A stretch of 64,000 nt of DNA from Streptomyces sp. NBC_01016. GTDB lineage: Bacteria > Actinomycetota > Actinomycetes > Streptomycetales > Streptomycetaceae. Numbering within the stretch: the stretch's first letter is position 1; every line of letters starts with the position of its first letter. The stretch covers positions 2,666,001-2,730,000 of the forward strand of contig NZ_JAPEOQ010000001.1 in assembly GCF_026341035.1 (NCBI RefSeq). Reading direction: 5' to 3'. The notes below the pieces were generated by a model, which worked only from the letters and a program-made list of their open reading frames with translations, did not search any database and was not told the origin of the DNA. This document shows positions 24,101 to 32,291 of this stretch, piece after piece. The position numbers and the translations under genes are program-made.

Positions 24101-25217
24101 CGATCTTGGACATTTCCTGGACGCGCGTGGTGTCCGCGTCGACCCAGTCCTTGTACGAGCGCTTGTCCTGCGACTTGATGCCGTCGGACTTCTGCAGCAC
24201 ACGGTTCGCGTAGGTGTCCGCGGCCTTGATCGTGGAGTTGTTCTCCTCGATCGGCTTCAGCAGCTCCTGCGCGGGCACGGCGCCGTAGACGGCCTTGAAC
24301 GACTGGATCTGCGATTCCTGGTTCTCGGCTGCCGCGAGACCGTACTGCCGGTCGGTCTCCGAGAGCTTGCCGAACCGGGAGCTGTTGGGCGGCAGGGCGG
24401 CCGCGATGATGGCGCGCTGCTCGGAGGCGTACTCCTTGGCGGAGGAGAAGGCCGAGAGGGCGCGCGTGCGCTGAATCATCTCGGGGCTGCTGGTCGCCTG
24501 CGCCATGTCCGTGGACAGGGAGAGCAGCTCGTCGATGATGCGGGCGTAGGAGTCGACGGTCTGCGAGGAGTTCGACCGGTCCTCGTACGCCCCCTGCCGG
24601 ATCTTGTTGAGGTTGATCAGCTCGTGGGCGATCTGCACCGCGTGCTCTCGCACACCGTTGAGGCTGCCGGTCTCGCCGTCGGCCTTGATGTCGGTGGTGC
24701 TCTGCAGGAACGTGTCCTGGGCGCGGTCGGTCTTCTCCCGCGTCGACTTGACGTTGAAGTCGCTCGTCGAGGAGCCGTTGGACAGCGGGCCCGCCGCCTG
24801 GTCGCGCTCCTCCTGGAGCGCCGACGCCAGCTCGGTGGCCTGCTTGGTCATCTCGGTCAGCAGCTTCATGTTGTCGAGCTGCTGGATGTCGTTCAGGGAC
24901 TCGGCGATGCGCAGCGCGCCCAGCGAGGTCGCCGCGACCACGGGCAGCGCGAGCAGCGAGACGAGACGCGTCGAGATGCGCCAGTTGCGCAGCGCCATCC
25001 GCGAACCGGGCCCCGTGGGGCCCTTGGGCTTCGCCGAGGACTGCGTGCCCGAGCCGGAACCGCCGCTCCTGCCGTCGGCCTCCGAGGTGTCGACGGACGC
25101 GGTGCGTCCCGGGTTCTGGGCGTGCGGGGGCCGGGTGCCGCCGGCTGTCGGGCCGGTCCCGCCGCGCGGCTCCGGCTCCGCCGCAGCGCTGCCATCCCTG
25201 TTCTTACGTCCCTGCAC
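21150..25217 (-). CDS. cvnA: Conservon sensor ATPase CvnA (second conservon) with long repeat tail
   Basis: 1355 residues from a GTG with AGAGG about 11 bases upstream, the same spacing as the first cvnA; an 84-codon longer upstream frame looks non-coding. Residues about 1-70 are disordered. Membrane helix 1 is RLVSLLALPVVAATSLGAL (about 85-105). An extracellular nitrate-sensor-like domain follows to about 395, then helix 2 (AIINGALILLVLGVSLVGAF), HAMP and the ATPase (HLLAELLENATSFSS, HDTGIGLSPED, RMGLFVVGRLSQRHG). The remaining 550 or so residues are Gly/Pro/Gln-rich. They include a tandem run of units like DPSATGQF-xxPQ and DPSSGTGQFPRSQ (coded around 21800-22400). Signal-input subunit; ligand unknown. 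Confidence 0.92.
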   Translation of the reverse strand: MQGRKNRDGSAAAEPEPRGGTGPTAGGTRPPHAQNPGRTASVDTSEADGRSGGSGSGTQSSAKPKGPTGPGSRMALRNWRISTRLVSLLALPVVAATSLGALRIAESLNDIQQLDNMKLLTEMTKQATELASALQEERDQAAGPLSNGSSTSDFNVKSTREKTDRAQDTFLQSTTDIKADGETGSLNGVREHAVQIAHELINLNKIRQGAYEDRSNSSQTVDSYARIIDELLSLSTDMAQATSSPEMIQRTRALSAFSSAKEYASEQRAIIAAALPPNSSRFGKLSETDRQYGLAAAENQESQIQSFKAVYGAVPAQELLKPIEENNSTIKAADTYANRVLQKSDGIKSQDKRSYKDWVDADTTRVQEMSKIELTLLNQMEQQARELRNASERSAIINGALILLVLGVSLVGAFVVARSMIRSLRRLQDTATKVAQDRLPELVRELSESDPQDIDTSVESVGVHSRDEIGKVAAAFDDVHREAVRLAAEQALLRGNVNAMFTNLSRRSQGLIQRQLSLISELESREADPDQLSSLFKLDHLATRMRRNGENLLVLAGEEPGRRWTRPVPLVDVLRAAASEVEQYERIELAAVPATEVAGRVVNDLVHLLAELLENATSFSSPQTKVKVTGHALPDGRVLVEIHDTGIGLSPEDLAAINERLAAPPTVDVSVSRRMGLFVVGRLSQRHGIRIQLRPSDSGGTTALVMLPVDVAQGGKKPSGKGGPGGSGGPAAAQAAAGVAAARRGQAPGNAGGPPGLLGGGSGAPGGRPQVGAGTGGPRAALPGRGGGPQAPANSGANGPSGPSAPSGPSAPDAFGKGQAPGGPVPPQQRTHSDPNEPRGRRPMLPPRGGGPRAELPGGNPQPRTPSWSDENAQPNLDAPRGHDEPDTTAPFPRVRDDRQGPPQQGGHGPAQDSGQFVRSDVFGPRDGNTGGPDAASGFRDGGFTDRQDPSATGQFNQQQGGPSSTGRHQRPQDPSTDRFPRVQDPSATGQYGRQQGDPSATGRFAQPQGPTDSGGFPRPQDPSSGTGQFPRSQDPANTGQYNQAQGDPSATGQFQNPQEPSSTAQFPRVQDPSATGRFNQPQGPSDSGGFPRPQDPSSGTGQFPRSQDPAGTGQYNRPPSDPANTGQYAQPQGRSATGQFEFTPPKPPQRNGGQDQGIPAQPSQEDFLPPGDNSGGDGRTPLYDNLETNWFHGQNGQSQGQNQGQGQGQNGRNQNGQGRSQGMQSPNGRPDQGLPQRQQQGQAPSAAPSRPAASQDPAEANWRQSPNDDLMRQAERVRKPAAGGVTHSGLPRRVPRANLVAGTAQEQQTQTGPQVSRAPDEVRGRLTNLRRGIQQGRQAGNTGSYPRPTHQQER
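21797..22400 (-). repeat. Tandem coding repeats in the CvnA C-terminal tail
   Basis: About 15 degenerate units of 12-14 codons, with consensus DPSxTGQF plus a Pro/Gln linker. Higher-order duplication is visible: the block PQGPxDSGGFPRPQDPSSGTG occurs twice (around 22140-22200 and 21900-21975), suggesting slippage-driven growth. Low-complexity, probably flexible linker. Confidence 0.8.
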
Positions 25218-25787
25218 TAGCGTCGCAACCTCTGGACCAGGCGCCCCGCCCGTATACACGGACAAGACGGTGTCGGCGTCGTTCGGGGGGCGACCTGAAA
25301 CGTCCCCCTTGGTCGTGAGTGACCGGCGCTGGTTCCCCCTCTCCGCCGCTGCTCGGCGCTGTTTTGCGCCCGTGCGCGCCGGTTCTGTACCTGCGGCGGT
25401 CCACGCGATTCCAGCACAGTGCAGGATCTCCAACAAGGCCCGAGGGGACTGCCGCACCCTGTGTGACACGGCGTAAGAGGAGAGTCACGGGTCGTGCAAC
25501 TCGACCTGCTCCAACCCGGTCATTGCGGGACTTTCCGTGTACGCCAGGGGGGTGTCCCGGCCGTCGTGGTCGCGAGCGGAATAGTGGCTTCAGTCGCGTA
25601 ATGTCCGTTTCGCGGGCGGGAGTTGGCGGCCCGAAGTGCCCTATTTGCGAGGTACCCCGTGAGCAAACTCACATGCGGGTGATCGCAACTTCCCGGCTTT
25701 CGGCGGGAATCAGATGTTTAGCCTGACGTTGAAAAGGGATGGCCCACAAGACTCACCAGACTACGGAGAAGGTTCCAGAGCGCAGTC
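25218..25787. other. Intergenic region upstream of cvnA (second) and the NPRRT peptide gene
   Basis: 570 bp between divergent genes. Codon usage in all frames is poor and no known protein signature is seen. The stretch 25480-25720 is notably lower in G+C than the flanks (for example ACTTTCCGTGTACGCC, GCAAACTCACATGCG), as expected of promoter DNA. No clear operator palindrome was found. Confidence 0.55.
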
Positions 25788-25976
25788 ATGACGAAGACGA
25801 TGATGTTCCAGAACATTGCCAACCCCCGGCGCACGACGCTGGCGCACCTCGCGGACGCCGAAGAGATCCAGGCCGCGCCGGCCGTCCCGGAACACGCGGC
25901 GGCGCTCCCCACGAACACGGCCAACCCGAGGCGCACGATCCTGATGGTGGCTCCGGAGACCGCCCCGGCGGCGTAA
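25788..25976 (+). CDS. Small protein (62 aa) with a duplicated NPRRT module
   Basis: The frame MTKTMMFQNIANPRRT... ends in PETAPAA. Two similar modules, NIANPRRTTL (about residues 9-18) and NTANPRRTIL (about 43-52), are separated by an Ala/Pro/Glu-rich linker. Third codon positions are nearly all G or C, the pattern of real Streptomyces genes. The opposite-strand frame over the same DNA is less convincing. The start could be the first ATG or the ATG pair at 25800/25803; no strong ribosome site marks either. It lies between the conservon and the FAH gene, 91 bp before the latter. No family is recognised. Possibilities are a modified-peptide precursor, a small regulatory protein or a partner of the conservon. 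Confidence 0.55.
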   Translation: MTKTMMFQNIANPRRTTLAHLADAEEIQAAPAVPEHAAALPTNTANPRRTILMVAPETAPAA

Positions 25977-26067
25977 CAACCGGGCCGACGGCGTCCTCCC
26001 CACCGCGTTAGCCTGGGTCGGTCACATCCCACCCGGGCCAACGTCAGAAAAAGGGGCGCAGCAGACC

Positions 26068-26853
26068 GTGCGCATCGCCAGATTCTCCATCGACGGGAAC
26101 GTCGCCTTCGGCGCGGTCGAGGGCGACAAGCCAGACGAGCTCGTCCTCGACATCATCAAGGGCATCCCGTTCGCGGACTTCGAACTCTCCGGTACGAAGG
26201 TCCCGGTCAGCAAGGTCCGGCTGCTGCCCCCCGTGCTCCCGAACAAGGTGATCGCCTTCGGCCGCAACTACGCGGAGCACGCGAAGGAACTGGGCAACGA
26301 GGTCCCGGACACCCCCTTCGCCTTCTTCAAGCCGTCGACGTCGGTGATCGGCCCGGACGCCGAGATCCAGTACCCGAACTTCTCGCAGGAGCTCCACCAC
26401 GAGGCGGAGCTCGCGGTCGTCATCGGCCGCATGTGCCGCGAGGTCCCGCGCGAGCGCGTGAAGGACGTCGTCTTCGGCTACACGGCCGCCAACGACGTCA
26501 CCGCGCGCGACGTACAGAAGCGCGAGAAGCAGTGGGCGCGGGCCAAGGGCTTCGACACGTCCTGCCCGCTGGGCCCCTGGGTCGAGACCGACCTCTCCCT
26601 GGAGCAGGCCTCCGACCTCACGATCCAGTGCACGGTCAACGGCCAGCAGCGTCAGCTCGGCCGCACGTCGCAGATGATCACGTCCATCGAGGACCTGATC
26701 GTCAACATCTCCGAGGCCATGACGCTGCTCCCCGGCGACGTCATCCTCACGGGCACCCCGGAAGGGGTCGGCCCGCTCAGCGTCGGCGACGAGGTCGCCG
26801 TCAGCATCGAAGGCATCGGCACTCTCACCAACAAGGTTGTCAAGCGTGGCTAG
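26068..26853 (+). CDS. Fumarylacetoacetate hydrolase (FAH) family protein
   Basis: 261 residues from GTG. An N-terminal DUF2437-like segment (about 1-55) precedes the FAH barrel: [17 protein letters not shown], then the metal ligands in [13 protein letters not shown] (Glu-x-Glu, about residues 112-124) and NDVTARDVQ (Asp). [16 protein letters not shown] is the family C-terminal signature. Family members are Mg-dependent hydrolases, decarboxylases or oxaloacetate tautomerases of small keto acids. The actual substrate is not given by sequence. Its stop overlaps the gltX start by 8 bp, so the two are translated from one message. This order is typical of Streptomyces. Confidence 0.9.
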   Translation: MRIARFSIDGNVAFGAVEGDKPDELVLDIIKGIPFADFELSGTKVPVSKVRLLPPVLPNKVIAFGRNYAEHAKELGNEVPDTPFAFFKPSTSVIGPDAEIQYPNFSQELHHEAELAVVIGRMCREVPRERVKDVVFGYTAANDVTARDVQKREKQWARAKGFDTSCPLGPWVETDLSLEQASDLTIQCTVNGQQRQLGRTSQMITSIEDLIVNISEAMTLLPGDVILTGTPEGVGPLSVGDEVAVSIEGIGTLTNKVVKRG

Positions 26854-28321
26854 CGCACCCGTACGCGTCCGTTTCTGCCCCTCGCCCACCGGTAACCCCC
26901 ACGTGGGCCTGGTCCGCACCGCCCTGTTCAACTGGGCCTTCGCGCGCCACAACCAGGGCACCCTGGTCTTCCGCATCGAGGACACCGACGCGGCCCGCGA
27001 CAGCGAGGAGTCGTACGAGCAGCTCCTCGACGCGATGCGCTGGCTCGGCTTCGACTGGGACGAGGGCCCGGAGGTCGGCGGCCCGCACGCCCCGTACCGC
27101 CAGTCCCAGCGGATGGACATCTACAAGGACGTCGCCGACAAGCTCGTCGAGGCCGGCCGGGCCTACCCCTGCTACTGCTCCACCGAGGAGCTGGACGAGC
27201 GCCGCGATGCCGCCCGCGCCGCAGGCAAGCCCTCCGGCTATGACGGCCACTGCCGCGACCTCACCGCCGAGCAGAAGGCCGCGTACGAGGCCGAGGGCCG
27301 CAAGCCCATCGTCCGCTTCCGCATGCCCGACGAGCGGATCACGTTCAACGACCTGGTCCGCGGCGAGATCTCGTACGAGCCGGAGAACGTCCCGGACTAC
27401 GGCATCGTCCGTGCCAACGGCGCTCCGCTCTACACGCTCGTCAACCCGGTCGACGACGCCCTGATGGAGATCACCCACGTCCTGCGCGGCGAGGACCTGC
27501 TCTCCTCCACCCCGCGCCAGATCGCCCTCTACTGGGCGCTCAAGGACCTGGGGCTCGCCAAGCTGGTGCCCGAGTTCGGCCACCTCCCGTACGTCATGGG
27601 CGAGGGCAACAAGAAGCTGTCGAAGCGCGACCCGCAGAGCAGCCTCAACCTCTACCGCGAGCGCGGCTTCCTCCCGGAGGGCCTGCTCAACTACCTCTCG
27701 CTCCTCGGCTGGTCCCTCTCCGCCGACCGCGACATCTTCTCCATCGAAGAGATGGTCGCGGCCTTCGACGTCAAGGACGTCCAGCCGAACCCGGCCCGCT
27801 TCGACCTCAAGAAGTGCGAGTCGATCAACGGCGACCACATCCGCCTGCTCGACCCCAAGGAGTTCGCGGCCCGCTGCGAGCCCTGGCTGAAGGCCCCCGT
27901 CGCCCCGTGGGCCCCGGAGGACTTCGACGAGGCGAAGTGGGCGGCGATCGCCCCCCACGCCCAGACCCGCCTCAAGGTCCTCTCCGAGATCACGGACAAC
28001 GTGGACTTCCTCTTCCTCTCCGAGCCGGTCTTCGACGAGGCGAGCTGGACGAAGGCCATGAAGGAGGGCTCCGACGCGCTCCTGAGGACGGCCCGCGAGA
28101 AGCTGGACGCCGCCGACTGGAACTCGCCCGAGTCCCTCAAGGAGGCCGTCCTGGCCGCCGGCGAGGCCCACGGCCTGAAGCTCGGCAAGGCCCAGGCCCC
28201 GGTCCGGGTGGCCGTCACCGGCCGCACCATCGGCCTGCCCCTCTTCGAGTCCCTCGAGATCCTGGGCAAGGAGACGACCTTCGCCCGCATCGACGCGGCC
28301 CTGGCAAAGCTCACCGCGTAA
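26846..28321 (+). CDS. gltX: Glutamyl-tRNA synthetase
   Basis: 491 residues. Class I synthetase: the HIGH-type motif is [18 protein letters not shown] (about residues 9-26) and the KMSKS-type motif is KLSKRDPQS (about 257-265). The C-terminal anticodon-binding helical domain is complete. It charges tRNA-Glu and, in organisms lacking GlnRS such as Streptomyces, also misacylates tRNA-Gln for the GatCAB route. Notably the Glu and Gln tRNA genes lie 900 bp downstream. GTG start overlapping the FAH gene was preferred to a TTG three codons upstream. Confidence 0.95.
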   Translation: MASAPVRVRFCPSPTGNPHVGLVRTALFNWAFARHNQGTLVFRIEDTDAARDSEESYEQLLDAMRWLGFDWDEGPEVGGPHAPYRQSQRMDIYKDVADKLVEAGRAYPCYCSTEELDERRDAARAAGKPSGYDGHCRDLTAEQKAAYEAEGRKPIVRFRMPDERITFNDLVRGEISYEPENVPDYGIVRANGAPLYTLVNPVDDALMEITHVLRGEDLLSSTPRQIALYWALKDLGLAKLVPEFGHLPYVMGEGNKKLSKRDPQSSLNLYRERGFLPEGLLNYLSLLGWSLSADRDIFSIEEMVAAFDVKDVQPNPARFDLKKCESINGDHIRLLDPKEFAARCEPWLKAPVAPWAPEDFDEAKWAAIAPHAQTRLKVLSEITDNVDFLFLSEPVFDEASWTKAMKEGSDALLRTAREKLDAADWNSPESLKEAVLAAGEAHGLKLGKAQAPVRVAVTGRTIGLPLFESLEILGKETTFARIDAALAKLTA

Positions 28322-28359
28322 CCACGCGCGCGTAGCCCGCTGCGTCGCGTGTAGCCCCT

Positions 28360-28394
28360 GAAAGACCCGGAAGCGAACGGCTTCCGGGTCTTTC
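28360..28394 (+). terminator. Hairpin terminator after gltX
   Basis: Perfect 15-bp stem GAAAGACCCGGAAGC/GCTTCCGGGTCTTTC with a 5-base loop, 38 bp past the stop; the right arm ends in TCTTTC. Confidence 0.88.
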
Positions 28395-28411
28395 GGCGTT
28401 ACGGTCATGAC

Positions 28412-29143
28412 ATGCCGCACAGCACGCCGATCAAGGCCATCGTCTGGGACGTGGACGACACGATCTTCGATTACGCGACGGCGGACACCGTCGGGATGCG
28501 CGCCCACCTCGACGCGGAGGGGCTGCTAGACGGCTTCGGGAGCGTCGAGGAGGCGCTCGTGCGGTGGCGGGCCACCACGCGCGAGCACTGGGCCCGGTTC
28601 GAGGCGGGGGAGTCCGACTGGGAGGGGCAGCGCAGGGACCGCGTGCGCAGCTTCGTGGGGCGCGCCATGGAGGCCGAGGAGGCCGACGGCTGGTTCGCGC
28701 GCTATCGCGGCCACTACGAGGCCGCGTGGAGCCTCTTCCCCGACACCGTCCCGGCCCTCGACACCCTCGCCGACGGCTACCGGCACGCGGTGCTGTCCAA
28801 CTCCTCGCTGCACAACCAGGACCGCAAGCTGCGCGTCCTCGGTGTGCGCGACCGCTTCGAGGCCGTCCTGTGCGCCGCCGAACTCGGCGTCGCCAAGCCC
28901 GAGGCGGCCGCCTTCCACGCCGTCTGCGAGGAGCTCTCCCTGGAGCCGCACGAGATCGCGTATGTCGGTGATCAGCCCGACACGGACGCCCGCGGAGCCG
29001 TCGACGCGGGCCTGAGCGGAATCTGGCTCGACCGCGCTGAACTGGGCGGCAGGCCCGAACTCGTACGCATCACAGGGCTCGGGCAACTGCCTGCGCTGTT
29101 GGCCGGGGATACCCGTTTTGGAGCGCAGTCCACCTTCGGGTAA
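28412..29143 (+). CDS. HAD family hydrolase
   Basis: 243 residues. HAD motif I is WDVDDTIFD (about residues 11-19) with both catalytic aspartates, motif II VLSNSS (about 129-134), motif III lysine in GVAKPEAAAF (about 154-163) and motif IV VGDQPDTDARGA (about 188-199). A helical cap domain lies between motifs I and II (about 25-100). It is a cytosolic phosphatase/haloacid-type hydrolase; the substrate is unknown. The stop codon TAA doubles as part of the tRNA operon -10 box. Confidence 0.9.
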   Translation: MPHSTPIKAIVWDVDDTIFDYATADTVGMRAHLDAEGLLDGFGSVEEALVRWRATTREHWARFEAGESDWEGQRRDRVRSFVGRAMEAEEADGWFARYRGHYEAAWSLFPDTVPALDTLADGYRHAVLSNSSLHNQDRKLRVLGVRDRFEAVLCAAELGVAKPEAAAFHAVCEELSLEPHEIAYVGDQPDTDARGAVDAGLSGIWLDRAELGGRPELVRITGLGQLPALLAGDTRFGAQSTFG

Positions 29144-29146
29144 TGT
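29118..29146 (+). promoter_or_regulatory. Promoter of the Gln/Glu tRNA operon
   Basis: TTGGAG (29118-29123) and TAATGT (29141-29146) separated by 17 bp, a near-consensus housekeeping promoter. It overlaps the end of the HAD gene, and the expected start lies near 29153, about 80 bp before the first tRNA. Confidence 0.75.
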
Positions 29147-29232
29147 TCTTTCTGCGCCAAGGGGAGCGGGCCCAAAAGCCCGGATCCCGGAAGCGCAAGC
29201 CAAGCAAGATCCCCTCGGGGGTTGCGTTTCGG

Positions 29233-29304
29233 TGGCCTATGGTGTAATTGGCAGCACGACGGTTTCTGGTTCCGTTAGTCTAGGTTCGAGTCCTGGTAGG
29301 CCAG
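29233..29304 (+). tRNA. tRNA-Gln (CTG)
   Basis: 72 nt. Acceptor TGGCCTA/TAGGCCA pairs fully. D-arm, T-arm (GGTTCGAGTCC) and anticodon loop TTCTGGT with CTG at the centre are present. Discriminator G; CCA not encoded. Confidence 0.95.
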
Positions 29305-29346
29305 CTCGCAGAGCTCATCTGCAACCGTGGATATGGCATCCACAAA

Positions 29347-29419
29347 GCCCCCGTTGTGTAGCGGCCTAGCACGCCGCCCTCTCAAGGCGGTAGCGCCGGT
29401 TCGAATCCGGTCGGGGGTA
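29347..29419 (+). tRNA. tRNA-Glu (CTC), copy 1
   Basis: 73 nt. Acceptor GCCCCCG/CGGGGGT (one G-U pair), anticodon stem CCGCC/GGCGG with loop CTCTCAA, T-arm GGTTCGAATCC, discriminator A. CCA not encoded. Confidence 0.95.
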
Positions 29420-29481
29420 CAGATCCTTCCCGTGAGGACAGTTCGGGTCGCACCCACTGACTTCAATGCAGGATCGCTAGG

Positions 29482-29554
29482 GCCCCCGTTGTGTAGCGGC
29501 CTAGCACGCCGCCCTCTCAAGGCGGTAGCGCCGGTTCGAATCCGGTCGGGGGTA
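29482..29554 (+). tRNA. tRNA-Glu (CTC), copy 2
   Basis: Identical to copy 1 over 73 nt; anticodon CTC. Only the flanking sequence differs. Confidence 0.95.
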
Positions 29555-29592
29555 CGCACTGAGTTCGCAGGTCGCGAGGCCTTGAACTTCTG

Positions 29593-29664
29593 TGGTCTAT
29601 GGTGTAATTGGCAACACTACGGTTTCTGGTACCGTCATTCTAGGTTCGAGTCCTGGTAGACCAG
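29593..29664 (+). tRNA. tRNA-Gln (CTG), copy 2
   Basis: 72 nt. Differs from the first Gln tRNA in the acceptor (TGGTCTA/TAGACCA, compensated), and in the D-arm and anticodon/variable region (CACTACGG ... CCGTCATTC). Same anticodon CTG, so it is a diverged isoacceptor. Confidence 0.95.
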
Positions 29665-29686
29665 CTCGATCACGTAAGTGGTCAAG

Positions 29687-29759
29687 GCCCCCGTTGTGTA
29701 GCGGCCTAGCACGCCGCCCTCTCAAGGCGGTAGCGCCGGTTCGAATCCGGTCGGGGGTA
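29687..29759 (+). tRNA. tRNA-Glu (CTC), copy 3
   Basis: Identical to the other two Glu copies; last gene of the cluster. Confidence 0.95.
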
Positions 29760-29774
29760 CTCGCGAACGATCAA

Positions 29775-29805
29775 GGCCCTTCCCGAAGTCGGGAAGGGTC
29801 CTTTT
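29775..29805 (+). terminator. Terminator of the tRNA operon
   Basis: Stem GGCCCTTCCCGA/TCGGGAAGGGTC (one G-U pair) followed by CCTTTTC, 15 bp after the last tRNA. Confidence 0.88.
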
Positions 29806-29878
29806 CGTGTGCCGTGACATGTGCTGCCGTGACATGTGCGGGCACACGTACGGGAGTTGAAGCCAGGAGTGGACAACT

Positions 29879-29914
29879 CCGGCCGGTCGCTGCGGCGTTG
29901 GAGCGACCGGCCGG
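29879..29914 (-). terminator. Terminator of ndgR
   Basis: 13-bp perfect stem CCGGCCGGTCGCT/AGCGACCGGCCGG with a 10-base loop, 40 bp after the ndgR stop on the minus strand. Confidence 0.75.
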
Positions 29915-29954
29915 GGAACGGGCAGGGAATATAAGGGGAGTTGGGGCAACCGGA

Positions 29955-30671
29955 TCAACCGGTGCGGCGCAGGGCCTCGGAGAGGCGGCCCGCGGCGTCG
30001 ATGATCGCCTGGGCGTGCATCCGGCCCGGGTGGCGCGTGAGGCGCTCGATCGGCCCGGAGACCGAGACCGCCGCCACGACGCGGTTGGAGGGGCCGCGTA
30101 CGGGCGCGGAGACGGACGCGACGCCCGGCTCCCGCTCGCCGATCGACTGAGCCCAGCCGCGGCGCCTGACGCCCGACAGGGCCGTCGCCGTGAAGCGGGC
30201 GCCCTGGAGGCCCCGGTGCAGGCGCTCCGGCTCCTCCCAGGCCATCAGGATCTGCGCGGAGGAGCCCGCCTTCATCGTGAGGGTCGAGCCCACCGGGACC
30301 GTGTCCCGCAGTCCGGAGAGCCGCTCCGCCGCGGCGACGCAGATGCGCATGTCGCCCTGGCGGCGGTAGAGCTGGGCGCTCTCGCCCGTGACGTCCCGCA
30401 GGTGCGTGAGCACCGGGCCCGCCGTCGCGAGGAGGCGGTCCTCGCCGGCCGCCGCCGAGAGTTCCGCGAGGCGCGGGCCGAGAATGAAACGGCCCTGCAT
30501 GTCACGCGCCACCATGCGGTGGTGCTCAAGGGCCACCGCCAGGCGGTGGGCTGTGGGTCTTGCCAGTCCGGTGGCCGCGACAAGGCCTGCGAGGGTCGCG
30601 GGTCCGGACTCCAGAGCGCCCAGGACAAGGGCTGCCTTGTCCAGAACGCCGACGCCGCTACTGTTGTCCAT
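29955..30671 (-). CDS. ndgR: IclR family regulator NdgR
   Basis: 238 residues, the length I recall for S. coelicolor NdgR. Winged HTH in the first 70 residues (GVLDKAALVLGALE ... TGLARPTAHRLAVALEHH) and an IclR effector domain after it (GDMRICVAAAERLSGLRDTVPVGS; GVASVSAPVRGPSNRVVAAVSVSGP). NdgR is known to activate leuCD and other amino-acid biosynthesis genes in Streptomyces and to affect antibiotic production. It is divergent from leuC with 190 bp between, which fits that role. The ATG used starts MDNSSGVGVLDK; upstream in-frame codons are not needed. Confidence 0.93.
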   Translation of the reverse strand: MDNSSGVGVLDKAALVLGALESGPATLAGLVAATGLARPTAHRLAVALEHHRMVARDMQGRFILGPRLAELSAAAGEDRLLATAGPVLTHLRDVTGESAQLYRRQGDMRICVAAAERLSGLRDTVPVGSTLTMKAGSSAQILMAWEEPERLHRGLQGARFTATALSGVRRRGWAQSIGEREPGVASVSAPVRGPSNRVVAAVSVSGPIERLTRHPGRMHAQAIIDAAGRLSEALRRTG

Positions 30672-30702
30672 GCGTCGATACTCCCGTCTCACTCTGTGAA
30701 AC

Positions 30703-30729
30703 GCAAGTTCAATTTTCCGTGGAACTTGC
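30703..30729. promoter_or_regulatory. Inverted repeat in the ndgR-leuC intergenic region (candidate NdgR site)
   Basis: GCAAGTTC (30703-30710) and GAACTTGC (30722-30729) form a perfect 8-bp inverted repeat around 11 bp. A second looser dyad (TCTCAC/GTGAAA) lies just to the ndgR side. Position fits regulation of both divergent genes; assignment to NdgR is inference. Confidence 0.55.
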
Positions 30730-30861
30730 CACCCTGTACGTCACACCGGCCCGTGGACCAAACGGGCCCGGCCGTTGGCGTCCGGTACGAGGGGTACGGG
30801 CGACGGCGATCCGAAATCTCTAGTTGGGCCGGCGCACCTCAAGCCGGTCGGAGGGAAAGCG

Positions 30862-32286
30862 ATGGGTAGGACACTCGCGGAGAAGGTCTGGGACGACCAC
30901 GTCGTCCGGCGCGCCGAGGGCGAGCCCGATCTCCTCTTCATCGATCTGCACCTGCTGCACGAGGTGACCAGCCCGCAGGCCTTCGACGGCCTCCGCCAGG
31001 CCGGACGTCAGGTGCGGCGCACCGACCTCACCATCGCCACCGAGGACCACAACACTCCGACCCTCGACATCGACAAGCCGATCGCCGACCCGGTCTCGCG
31101 CGTGCAGCTGGAGACGCTGCGCAAGAACGCGGCCGAGTTCGGGGTCCGCCTGCACTCGCTGGGCGACGTCGAGCAGGGTGTCGTGCACGTCGTGGGCCCG
31201 CAGCTGGGCCTCACCCAGCCGGGCACCACCGTCGTCTGTGGCGACTCCCACACCTCGACGCACGGCGCCTTCGGCGGCCTGGCGTTCGGCATCGGCACCT
31301 CGCAGGTCGAGCACGTGCTGGCCACGCAGACGCTGCCGATGTGGCGTCCGAAGACGATGGCGATCACCGTCGACGGCGAACTGCCCGAGGGTGTCACCGC
31401 CAAGGACCTGATCCTCGCCATCATCGCGAAGATCGGCACCGGCGGCGGCCAGGGCTACATCCTGGAGTACCGCGGCTCGGCCATCGAGAAGCTGTCGATG
31501 GAAGCGCGGATGACCATCTGCAACATGTCCATCGAGGCCGGTGCCCGCGCGGGCATGGTCGCCCCCGACGAGACCACCTTCGCGTACCTGGAGGGCCGTG
31601 CGCACGCCCCGCAGGGCGCCGACTGGGACGCCGCGGTCGAGTACTGGAAGACGCTGCGGACGGACGACGACGCGGTCTTCGACGCCGAGGTCTTCATCAA
31701 GGCCGATGAGCTGTCGCCGTTCGTGACCTGGGGCACCAACCCCGGTCAGGGAGCGCCCCTTTCGGCGAACATCCCCGACCCGGCTTCGTACGAAGACGCT
31801 TCGGAGCGCTTCGCCGCCGAAAAGGCCCTGGAGTACATGGGGTTGGAGGCCGGGCAGGCGCTGCGTGACGTCAAGGTCGACACCGTCTTCGTAGGCTCGT
31901 GCACCAACGGCCGCATGGAGGACCTGCGCGCCGTCGCCGAGATCCTCAAGGGCCGCAAAATCGCCGACGGGCTGCGGATGCTGGTCGTTCCCGGCTCCGC
32001 GCGGGTGGGCCTCCAAGCCGTCGAGGAGGGCCTGGACAAGGTCTTCAAGGAGGCCGGCGCCGAGTGGCGCTACGCGGGCTGCTCCATGTGCCTGGGCATG
32101 AACCCGGACCAACTCGCTCCCGGCGAGCGCTCCGCGTCCACCTCCAACCGCAACTTCGAGGGCCGGCAGGGCAAGGGCGGGCGCACGCACCTGGTCTCGC
32201 CCCAGGTCGCCGCGGCCACCGCCGTGCTCGGCCACCTGGCCTCGCCCGCCGACCTGTCCGACGCCCCTGTCGCCGCTGGAGTCTGA
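30862..32286 (+). CDS. leuC: 3-isopropylmalate dehydratase large subunit
   Basis: 474 residues; ATG with GGAGGGAAAGCG directly upstream. The aconitase-type 4Fe-4S ligands are visible: one Cys in [14 protein letters not shown] (about residues 341-354) and two in [15 protein letters not shown] (about 405-419). It isomerises 2-isopropylmalate to 3-isopropylmalate together with LeuD, and also citramalate in the CimA route to isoleucine. It is followed 5 bp later by leuD in one operon. Confidence 0.96.
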   Translation: MGRTLAEKVWDDHVVRRAEGEPDLLFIDLHLLHEVTSPQAFDGLRQAGRQVRRTDLTIATEDHNTPTLDIDKPIADPVSRVQLETLRKNAAEFGVRLHSLGDVEQGVVHVVGPQLGLTQPGTTVVCGDSHTSTHGAFGGLAFGIGTSQVEHVLATQTLPMWRPKTMAITVDGELPEGVTAKDLILAIIAKIGTGGGQGYILEYRGSAIEKLSMEARMTICNMSIEAGARAGMVAPDETTFAYLEGRAHAPQGADWDAAVEYWKTLRTDDDAVFDAEVFIKADELSPFVTWGTNPGQGAPLSANIPDPASYEDASERFAAEKALEYMGLEAGQALRDVKVDTVFVGSCTNGRMEDLRAVAEILKGRKIADGLRMLVVPGSARVGLQAVEEGLDKVFKEAGAEWRYAGCSMCLGMNPDQLAPGERSASTSNRNFEGRQGKGGRTHLVSPQVAAATAVLGHLASPADLSDAPVAAGV

Positions 32287-32291
32287 GAGTC

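Noticed and set aside
20730..25220. Long plus-strand frame opposite the second conservon
   Set aside because: Complement of cvnA/cvnB coding sequence; no ribosome site or domain.
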